DNA from: Acidobacteriaceae bacterium
Lineage (GTDB): Bacteria; Acidobacteriota; Terriglobia; Terriglobales; Acidobacteriaceae
DNA length: 38,140 nucleotides
Direction: 5' to 3'
Assembly: GCA_030041955.1 (NCBI GenBank)
Contig: JASIAO010000067.1
Coordinates: forward strand, 1 to 38,140
How positions within the stretch are numbered: position 1 is the first letter of the stretch; each line of letters starts with the position of its first letter. Of the stretch, positions 8,188 through 19,197 are shown one piece after another. The translations under genes and the position numbers were made by a program. Below the pieces are notes generated by a model. It saw only the letters and a list, made by a program, of their open reading frames with translations, was not told the origin of the DNA and did no database searches.

Positions 8188-9522
8188 CTATTCGAGCGTG
8201 AGTACTTCCTGGCCATCGCGCTTATATACGACGCCGGCTTTCATCACGAAGTTCACTTTGCTCATCACGGAGATATCGTCGAGCGGATTGCCGGGAACCG
8301 CTACCAGGTCGGCGTACTTGCCGGCGGTGACGCTGCCGAGTTCGTCATCGTGACCGAGCAGTTGCGCGGCGTTGATGGTCGCCATTTGCAGTGTGTAGGC
8401 GGGCGGCAGGCCGGCTTTGACCAGATAGATGAAGTCGTGCCAGTTCTGGCCGTGCGGGTAGACGCCCGCGTCGGTGCCATACGCAAATTTGACGCCGCCT
8501 TTATACGCGCGAGAGACGGTGTTCATGATCTGCGGGCCCACAGTCAGGGCCTTGGCGGTGACGGCGGGCGGATAGGCACCTAGTTTCGCCTGCTCGGTGA
8601 CATATACCGCCGTGTAGACGGTGGGGCAGTAGAAGGTGTGGTGCTGGACCATCAGCTTGATGTCCTCGTCGTCCATGAACGTGCCGTGCTCGACGGAGTC
8701 CACGCCGGCGATGACGGAGCGGCGGATGGCCTCGGCCCCGTGAGCGTGAACGGCGACCTTCATGCCGTAGTCGTGCGCCGTGGCGACGAGAGCGTCAAGC
8801 TCGTCCTGGGACATCTGCGGGCCGGAGCCATTGGTGCCCAGATCCATGACGCCGCCGGAGGGCATGGCTTTGATGAGGTCGGCGCCGTTCTTGTAGTGAA
8901 GACGGACAACTTTCCGGGCTTCGTCCGGGCCGTTGAAGATCGACTGCAGCGGGCCGGGGTCGCCCTGGAGTTCGAGGCTGAGGCCGTTGGTGCGGTCGGC
9001 GTGGCCGCCGGTGGTGCTGATCGCCGGTCCGGCGGTGAAGATGCGCGGGCCGACGACGTTGCCGGCGGCGATTTCATCGCGGAGCGCAACGGTGTCGTAG
9101 TCGGTGTCGCCCACGTTGCGGACGGTTGTGAATCCGGCGAGCAGGGTGCGGCGCGCGTAGAGTGTAGAGCGCAGAACCTGATTTGCGAAGTTGAGATGCG
9201 CGGCTTCCATGTACGTGTTCTTGCCAAACTGGCCGTCGAGGTGGACGTGGTCGTCGATGAGCCCCGGCAGACACGTGACGCCGCTGAGATCGATGACGGT
9301 GGCCCCGTCGGCGGAGGCGACACCCGGCTCGACTTTCTGAAACTTGTCGCCCTGAATGAAGACCGAGGTGGGGCCGAGCATCGTGCCGGCAACGCTGTCG
9401 AACAGCGCGGGGCAGTGAACGACGGTGAGGGAAGCCGAGGGCGCGGTTTGCGAGAACGCAATGGCGGGGGACAGACAGAGGAGCGCGGCGGCGACGCGGC
9501 GCAGAGATCGGATAAGCGACAT
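8188..9522 (-). CDS. Secreted metal-dependent amidohydrolase (imidazolonepropionase-like)
   Basis: 444 residues from the ATG at 9522, preceded by GGAGA; the track's start at 9564 adds 14 residues ahead of the signal peptide (RRVAAALLCLSPAIAFSQ). The amidohydrolase-superfamily barrel shows the first metal pair HVH at residues 92-94 (LIDDHVHLDG), a later metal-binding region VAVHAHGAEAIRR, SVEHGTFMD and the Asp-containing YGTDAGVYPHG. The C terminus folds back into the small beta-sandwich (GKYADLVAVPGNPLDD). Relatives include secreted Xaa-Pro dipeptidases, prolidase-like enzymes and cyclic-amide hydrolases, so a peptide or amide substrate in the periplasm is likely but cannot be specified. It lies between two paralogous membrane-protein genes. 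Confidence 0.88.
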   Translation of the reverse strand: MSLIRSLRRVAAALLCLSPAIAFSQTAPSASLTVVHCPALFDSVAGTMLGPTSVFIQGDKFQKVEPGVASADGATVIDLSGVTCLPGLIDDHVHLDGQFGKNTYMEAAHLNFANQVLRSTLYARRTLLAGFTTVRNVGDTDYDTVALRDEIAAGNVVGPRIFTAGPAISTTGGHADRTNGLSLELQGDPGPLQSIFNGPDEARKVVRLHYKNGADLIKAMPSGGVMDLGTNGSGPQMSQDELDALVATAHDYGMKVAVHAHGAEAIRRSVIAGVDSVEHGTFMDDEDIKLMVQHHTFYCPTVYTAVYVTEQAKLGAYPPAVTAKALTVGPQIMNTVSRAYKGGVKFAYGTDAGVYPHGQNWHDFIYLVKAGLPPAYTLQMATINAAQLLGHDDELGSVTAGKYADLVAVPGNPLDDISVMSKVNFVMKAGVVYKRDGQEVLTLE

Positions 9523-9898
9523 CGTGGGGTTCTCCTTTGGAGGGTGCAGGAAGATTGGTAGCACTATAGCGGAAAGGCAGGGGCGCGGCGAGATAGAGTG
9601 CGCGCGGTTGCCAATGCGGCGCGCGCGAATCTACGATGTCAGCCTCCCCACAGGCCAGCACAGGATTGTCTCGGAATATCGCGGCACTGTATCCGCGAAA
9701 CGTAGTTCCCGTTTCCAGGACACGACCGGCGCCGCCCTGGAGTACACAGACAATCCGATTCGGAGGTGAGTGATGGGCTCAGCGGGGTTCCGGGTTTCAG
9801 CACACAGAGTTTCCGCCGGAGAAGCCTCAGGCGCAAAAGTAGGACAATGACCGCCGGCTGCGGTTTCTGCGCCAGGTTTCGGTTCGGCGCGCAGCCGA
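9523..9898. other. Intergenic region with a -10-like element for the amidohydrolase
   Basis: About 375 bases. On the minus strand TATAGT (complement of 9563-9568) matches the -10 consensus at five of six positions, about 41 bases upstream of the amidohydrolase ATG; no good -35 is seen. The plus-strand ORF 9425..9769 extends out of the antisense of the amidohydrolase and has no recognisable domain. Nothing else convincing. Confidence 0.35.
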
Positions 9899-10375
9899 TC
9901 AGGCGTGCGCGGACTGCTGCGTCTGTATCGTCTCGACGGTTGCCGAGGCCGGCGGCTCTTTGTAGAGCGCGGCTCCGACGATGGTGGCCACAACGATCTC
10001 CACCAGGAAGCCGGCCGTCGTGTACAGCGCGAGGTGCCGCGAGAAGAGGTGCGGGATGACCATGAAGCAGAGATTGGGCAACAGCCCGGCCAGCGCCCAC
10101 ACCGCCAACCCCGCGCAGATCGCGGTCTTTACGCCCTTGCCATAACGGGGACGAATGGCGGCATAGAGCCAGATGGCGATTAGCCCCATGGCGATGCCGA
10201 CCAGCTCGTAGCCAATCATTTCGCTCGTCGACATCCCGGGATGGCCGAGCGCCCGCATGCCGGCGAACCAGCGCGGCGCGAGAATGACCCCGTCGACCAG
10301 GAATCCCAGCACATCGGCAACGATTCCAGCGACGATACCACCGAGGATCACTCGGCTCCAGTTGATCTTGCCCAT
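9899..10375 (-). CDS. Small four-helix membrane protein, paralogue B
   Basis: 158 residues from the ATG at 10375, which has GGAGG five bases upstream; the track start at 10429 adds 18 unlikely residues. Its hydrophobic segments are VILGGIVAGIVADVLGFLV, YELVGIAMGLIAIWLYAAI, GLAVWALAGLLPNLCFMVI and GFLVEIVVATIVGAALY. It has the same length as the product at 7564-8040 and aligns with it gap-free, including ALGHPGMST and YAAIRPRYGKG. The conserved ALGHP motif lies after helix 1. The function is unknown; conserved polar residues around it may mark a ligand or partner site. It is separated from the amidohydrolase by about 375 bases, so co-transcription is uncertain. Confidence 0.8.
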   Translation of the reverse strand: MGKINWSRVILGGIVAGIVADVLGFLVDGVILAPRWFAGMRALGHPGMSTSEMIGYELVGIAMGLIAIWLYAAIRPRYGKGVKTAICAGLAVWALAGLLPNLCFMVIPHLFSRHLALYTTAGFLVEIVVATIVGAALYKEPPASATVETIQTQQSAHA

Positions 10376-10488
10376 ATTGCCTCCTCTGGAAACGGACGGG
10401 AGTATACGCCCGGTGAGATCGAGAGGCAATCAAAATGGAGAACCGGGGCACAGTTCCGGGGCGAGGACCTCGGAAATATCCGGGTCCG

Positions 10489-10719
10489 TCAGCAGCCGTA
10501 GCTGCGGGGCTCTTCCTCAATCCAGGGATGGCTTTGCATGGGGACGAAGGTGCGCTGGAAAAAGGCGTCGTCGACGACGTAGCACTCCCCGTCCTCGTCG
10601 CGGACGACCCACTGGCCGGGTTTCACGTTGACGAATCCGAGATCGGTAGCGACGGTCGCAGGCTCGGTGGCTTTCGTGGCGTCGACCAACAGGGGCCGGC
10701 ATGTACGAAATGCGCTCAT
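10489..10719 (-). CDS. Small PGDYG-like protein
   Basis: 76 residues from the ATG at 10719, preceded by a strong GGAGG; the track's 150-residue version begins far upstream without support. The core NVKPGQWVVRDEDGECYVVDDAFFQRTFVP resembles the PGDYG domain, a short domain of unknown function in which a PGD/PGQ turn is followed by an Asp-rich strand. The product is cytoplasmic, with no signal or membrane segment. It is divergent from lhr, with about 190 bases between the starts. The domain assignment is from memory of the pattern. Confidence 0.7.
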   Translation of the reverse strand: MSAFRTCRPLLVDATKATEPATVATDLGFVNVKPGQWVVRDEDGECYVVDDAFFQRTFVPMQSHPWIEEEPRSYGC

Positions 10720-10906
10720 GGTTCCTCCGCCGGCAACGGGGCCGGCACGTCTTATTGAATCGCCGGGAGCATAAAAATCCGCCAGGGGAGATGTAAAGGC
10801 TTTGCGGGATGTGACGCTTGGATTCCGAGTGGGCGATGGAATCGGAAGCAGTTGCGAATAGCAGCAATGGGCGAAGACAAAACGAAAATCGGCGTAGAAT
10901 CGGAGG

Positions 10907-15362
<4,456 letters not shown>

Positions 15363-15379
<17 letters not shown>

Positions 15380-15572
15380 GCCGGCGTCCACATCCGGGCA
15401 GCGGCCGCTCGTGGAGGGCGAGGATTTCTATCGCGAGGGGCCGTACGTGGTATTCACTGAGGCGTATCACCGGCGCCGGGGGTATTGTTGCGGATCAGGG
15501 TGCCGGCACTGTCCGTGGAGAAGCAGCGAAAAAACGGCCAGCGGTGAGACGGCCGGCGACGCGGCAAGGTAG
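15363..15572 (+). CDS. DUF5522-like small Cys-rich protein
   Basis: About 69 residues if started at the GTG at 15363; TTG at 15342 is possible. Either way it overlaps the 3' end of lhr in another frame, so translation is probably coupled. The diagnostic stretch is EGEDFYREGPYVVFTEAYHRRRGYCCGSGCRHCPW, with a CC-x3-C-x2-C cluster that could bind a metal. That pattern matches the small DUF5522 family of unknown function. The C-terminal tail is Ala/Ser/Gly-rich. The start codon is uncertain; the domain is well conserved. Confidence 0.75.
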
Positions 15573-15600
15573 CAGGTTGGTGAGTTAGCGGAGGTGCGCG

Positions 15601-15634
15601 TTCCCACTTCTGCCAAAGCGGGCAGAAGTGGGAA
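15601..15634. repeat. Palindromic 3'-end hairpin, copy 1
   Basis: A perfect 14-bp inverted repeat, TTCCCACTTCTGCC / GGCAGAAGTGGGAA, with a 6-base loop. It lies 28 bases after the DUF5522 stop and 24 bases before the (convergent) GH13 stop, so it can form at the 3' end of both transcripts. There is no T-run. A close relative occurs at 22106-22140. Confidence 0.75.
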
Positions 15635-15658
15635 CCCCGATGAAGAAGGACCTGCGTG

Positions 15659-17404
15659 TTACTCCACTTTGCCGATGTACACGCCGTAGGGGCCGAGGGC
15701 GATGTGGCGCAGGGTGTGAGTGTCGGCTTCGCCGGGGGATTTCATCAGCGTCTTCACGCGATCGCCGGAGATGCCCTGCGCGCTCAGATCGAAGCTGACG
15801 GTCTGTGGCTGGGCGGTGAAGTTGCAGGCGACGACCACCGCTTCTCCACCGGGCGATTTGCGCAGCCAGGAGAGAACGTTGTTGTCAGTCGTGTTCAGCA
15901 TGATCTCCTCGCCGGAATGGAGTGCGGGATCGGACTTTTTGAGCGCGATGATCTGCTCGTACCACCGCAGGATGGAGTCAGGATCGCGCTCTTCCGCAGC
16001 GACATTGACAGTTTTGTAGCTGGGTGGGATGGGCAGCCAGGTTTTCGCGGCGGCTGAAAAGCCGGCGTCGATGCCCGAATCCCACTGCATGGGCGTGCGC
16101 TCGCCGTCGCGTCCCTTTTCCTTGGGCCAGCCGGTAATGCCGATGGGGTCGCGGACATCCTCTTTGCGCGTCGGCACGGTGGTGACCATGCCGATCTCGT
16201 CGCCGTAGTACATCATGGCGGTGTCGCGCGAGGCGAAGAGGACGGCAGCGAGCATGCGGCCGAGATCGATGCGGTGATCGTCGGTGACGAACCGATCCCA
16301 GCGGTGATTGTCGTGGTTGTCGAAGACGAAGAGCGGCTGGTCGCCGTTGATTTCGGTTTCAGCCTCGTTGATGCGAGCACGGAAGAGCGGGACGTCGAGC
16401 TTGCCAATGAAGCCCACTTCCATGTCCATCGGCAGCTCCAGCTCGTCGTTGTGGGCGCCGTACATGCGGCGCAGATCGCTCACCGAATCCAGATACGTTT
16501 CGCCGATGAGAATGACTTTGCGGCTGGTGGTCTCGTCGGCGACCTGGCGCAACTCGCGGAGAACGTCGTGTACTTCAGGAAGGTTATCGGTGTAGGTCGA
16601 CTCGACTTCCTTGTCGCCCCACGCATCGAGCAGAGGCTTACCGTCGGGGCCGAGGATGTAGGGCTCGTCCCGGTCCTGAGGATCCTCAAACAGCGCGGTG
16701 ATCGCGTCGAGACGGAAGCCGGCGACACCGTGCCTGATCCAGAAGCGCTCCACGTCGTACATGGCCTTGCGCACCTGGGGGTTGTTCCAGTTCAGGTCGG
16801 GCTGCTGAATGTAGAAACGGTGGTAGTAGTACTGCTGGCGCGCGGGATCCCATTGCCAGGCGGAGCGGCCGAAGACGGAGAGCCAGTTGTTGGGCGGTTC
16901 GCGATGGCCGTTCACGTATTTGGGATCGCGCCACATGTACCAGTCGGCTTTGGGATTCGTGCGCGAGCTCGCGGACTCCTTAAACCACGGGTGCTGATCG
17001 GACGTGTGGTTGAGGACGAGGTCCATGATGATGCCGATGTTGCGCTTGCGGGCTTCGGCCACGAGGCGGTCGAAGTCGGCCAGGGTCCCGTACTGCGGGT
17101 CGATGGAGTAGTAATCGGAGATGTCGTAGCCGAAGTCGACCTGGGGCGACGGATAAATCGGCGTAAGCCAGATGGCATTGATGCCGAGGCGCTGGAGATA
17201 GTCGAGGCGGGAGGTGATGCCGTTGAGGTCGCCGATGCCGTCGCCGTTCGAGTCCTGGAAGCTGCGCGGATAGATTTCGTAGATGACGGCGTTCTTCCAC
17301 CAGTTGGGATTCTGCTGAACGGCGGAGGTGGATTGCGCGCGGAGGCCGGCGGCGAGCGCCAGCGCGAAGAAGACACACGAAAGGCGGCGAACTGCTGGAT
17401 GCAT
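15659..17404 (-). CDS. Secreted GH13 alpha-glucosidase/oligo-1,6-glucosidase
   Basis: 581 residues from the ATG at 17404, with GCAGGA upstream and a signal peptide (CVFFALALAAGLRAQ) directly after. All GH13 regions are visible: DLVLNHTSDQHPW (I), GFRLDAITALFE with the nucleophile D233 (II), LIGETYLDS with the acid/base E302 (III) and FVFDNHDNHRWDRF (IV). The (beta/alpha)8 barrel opens with WWKNAVIYEIYPRSFQDSNGDGIGDLNGI and is followed by a beta-sandwich C-domain. The QPD/GxxDL pattern places it with alpha-glucosidases, oligo-1,6-glucosidases or trehalose-hydrolysing relatives; the exact substrate cannot be settled. Export implies periplasmic hydrolysis of maltodextrins. It is convergent with lhr/DUF5522. 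Confidence 0.9.
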   Translation of the reverse strand: MHPAVRRLSCVFFALALAAGLRAQSTSAVQQNPNWWKNAVIYEIYPRSFQDSNGDGIGDLNGITSRLDYLQRLGINAIWLTPIYPSPQVDFGYDISDYYSIDPQYGTLADFDRLVAEARKRNIGIIMDLVLNHTSDQHPWFKESASSRTNPKADWYMWRDPKYVNGHREPPNNWLSVFGRSAWQWDPARQQYYYHRFYIQQPDLNWNNPQVRKAMYDVERFWIRHGVAGFRLDAITALFEDPQDRDEPYILGPDGKPLLDAWGDKEVESTYTDNLPEVHDVLRELRQVADETTSRKVILIGETYLDSVSDLRRMYGAHNDELELPMDMEVGFIGKLDVPLFRARINEAETEINGDQPLFVFDNHDNHRWDRFVTDDHRIDLGRMLAAVLFASRDTAMMYYGDEIGMVTTVPTRKEDVRDPIGITGWPKEKGRDGERTPMQWDSGIDAGFSAAAKTWLPIPPSYKTVNVAAEERDPDSILRWYEQIIALKKSDPALHSGEEIMLNTTDNNVLSWLRKSPGGEAVVVACNFTAQPQTVSFDLSAQGISGDRVKTLMKSPGEADTHTLRHIALGPYGVYIGKVE

Positions 17405-17663
17405 GTTGTCCTGCTCCCAAAGAAATGGTGGTGCGGCAATCCGCTCTGGTGTGGCGGCGTAATTGTGAACCAAGGAACGAAACTACCACAGAAGCCGCGG
17501 CACCGGGGCGAGATGTGGCGGCCGGGCGCACAGCCTGCGGAAAAACCGGGTGGTGCCAGTTCGATCTGCTTCACCCAGCCGGACACTTTGTCCACCGGTT
17601 TCCGCCTGCCGGCTCACGCGAAGCCCGGATCGTTGCGTTTCCCTGGAGTGAAAAGTTGCCCTC

Positions 17664-17701
17664 AAAATCAAAAGGCCGTCCGCAAACGCGAACGGCCTTC
17701 C
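17664..17701 (-). terminator. Intrinsic terminator of the desaturase gene
   Basis: The stem AAGGCCGT / ACGGCCTT (17672-17679 with 17692-17699) with a 12-base loop is followed on the minus strand by TTTTGATTTTG. It lies about 20 bases after the desaturase stop. Confidence 0.8.
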
Positions 17702-17719
17702 TTCAAACCCTGAAGAGGT

Positions 17720-18685
17720 CTACGCCCCAGCCGGCCGCGGATTCTGCGGATCGAACTTCGCCGTCTTGATCTCTCGCGCCAGGCCCACTTTCTTGAGCAG
17801 CCAGATCCCCCAGTAATTCGGATCCAACTCATACCACTTGAGGCCATGCCGAGCCGACACCGGATGCGCATGGTGATTGTTGTGCCATCCCTCGCCGCCC
17901 GTAATCAGCGCCACCCACCAGTTGTTCCTGGAGTCGTCCCGCGTCTGGAACCGCCGCGATCCCCACATGTGCGTCGCCGAATTCACCAGCCACGTCGCGT
18001 GCAGCCCCAGCGTCGTCCGCAGGAAGATACCCCACAGCACGCACGGCCATCCGCCAATCGCGTACAGAATCCCGCCCACCACCACCATCGGAACCCAGTG
18101 GTATTTGCTCAGCCATACATAAAAGCGGTCCCGCATCAGGTCCGGCACATACCGCGCCAGCGCATCCGTCTCCCCGCTCAGCGCGTCGCCAATCAGGATC
18201 CAGCCCGCGTGCGCCCACCATCCGCCCTCATGCGGGGTATGCGGATCGCCCTCGTGGTCCGACAGCTGATGATGCACCCGGTGCAGCGATACCCAGAAAA
18301 TCGGCCCGCCTTCCATCGCCAGCGTCCCGCACACCGCCAGCGCGTACTCCAGCCACTTCGGCACGCGATACCCGCGGTGCGTCAGCAGCCGGTGGTAGCT
18401 CATCCCGATGCCCACGTTGGTCGCCAGCACCCACAGTACCAGCGCGCAGATCAGCGCCTTCCACGTAAAGAAGAACAGCGCCGCAATCGCGCCCGCGTGA
18501 AACACGACCATAAACACCGTCGTGATCCAGTTCACGCCGCTCTGCGACTTGCGCCCCAGCTTTGGCATAGGGTGCGTGTCGGCTTTCGGCGTAGAAATAA
18601 GGGTCGGGCGAACCGCCGCGGAGGCCGAGACATCGACACCTTCCACGAACACGGGGGGCACTGCAGTTTCCAAATTCATAGGCAT
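17720..18685 (-). CDS. Acyl-CoA/acyl-lipid desaturase (delta-9-type fatty-acid desaturase)
   Basis: 321 residues. A membrane di-iron enzyme that introduces a double bond into acyl chains to tune membrane fluidity. The three histidine boxes are intact: HRLLTHRG, HRVHHQLSD and WHNNHHAHP, with spacing typical of stearoyl-CoA desaturase-like proteins. Hydrophobic segments flank the first box (ITTVFMVVFHAGAIAALFFFTW, ALVLWVLATNVGIGM) and follow the second (VPMVVVGGILYAIGGWPCVLWGIF). The N-terminal 45 residues are variable and soluble. Two close starts exist (18685 and 18679, MPMN), neither with an ideal site. It has its own terminator and lies in a minus-strand pair with the GH13 gene, but the terminator argues for separate transcripts. 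Confidence 0.93.
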   Translation of the reverse strand: MPMNLETAVPPVFVEGVDVSASAAVRPTLISTPKADTHPMPKLGRKSQSGVNWITTVFMVVFHAGAIAALFFFTWKALICALVLWVLATNVGIGMSYHRLLTHRGYRVPKWLEYALAVCGTLAMEGGPIFWVSLHRVHHQLSDHEGDPHTPHEGGWWAHAGWILIGDALSGETDALARYVPDLMRDRFYVWLSKYHWVPMVVVGGILYAIGGWPCVLWGIFLRTTLGLHATWLVNSATHMWGSRRFQTRDDSRNNWWVALITGGEGWHNNHHAHPVSARHGLKWYELDPNYWGIWLLKKVGLAREIKTAKFDPQNPRPAGA

Positions 18686-18869
18686 GAAAAAGTCGTCTTC
18701 CGGGGGGATTTTCGAGACCTTGGCCCGCGCAAACCTGCGACGCCTCTTTTCACCCTACCAGCCGCACCCCCGCCCAGGCTGTAACACTTTTGTAAGCCGC
18801 CCGGATCCCGGGGTGCCCCATCCTCGCCGCGCGCTTCTGGTGCGACAGAGTGGGCAACCGACGAGGTCG

Positions 18870-19133
18870 CTACCGAATCGTCTCCACCAGCCGATACCGA
18901 TCCAGCGTGATCTCCGCGCGAATCGCCGCGACCTCGCGGGGGTACCGAAGCCGCGCGAATGCGACCCACGCGCTGCGATAGGCCTCCCACGCTTTCTCCG
19001 CACTGGCAGGACCGTCGGCCGTCACGGCCCCGTCCTCGACATCCGCCCTGGTCTGCGTTCGCAACTGCTCCAGCGTCTTCGCGTATTCGCCATCCAACAA
19101 CCCCAGCTCCCAGGCGTATCCTGAACTTCGCAC
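18870..19133 (-). pseudogene. LprI-like (DUF1311) fragment
   Basis: 87 residues with a GTG start and an in-frame TAA 33 bases upstream. LGLLDGEYAKTLEQLRTQ and AWEAYRSAWVAFARLRYP are the pattern of the lysozyme-inhibitor LprI/DUF1311 family, whose proteins are normally about 120-150 residues with a signal peptide and paired cysteines. Here the signal peptide and the cysteines are absent and no ribosome site is seen, so a 5'-truncated remnant seems likelier than a working gene. It sits between the desaturase and the start of the phosphatase gene, and its start faces the latter only 65 bases away. Confidence 0.4.
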
Positions 19134-19197
19134 CCGGGCCCCGCACCGCCCCGTCGTTTACGAATCTGTAACCCCCACGGGAGACCATAATCCTGCG

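Noticed and set aside
8638-9561. 307-residue plus-strand ORF opposite the amidohydrolase
   Set aside because: Shadow of the amidohydrolase; Gly/Val/Asp-rich without motifs.
16274-17713. 479-residue plus-strand ORF opposite GH13
   Set aside because: Shadow of a GH13 enzyme with all four catalytic regions on the other strand.
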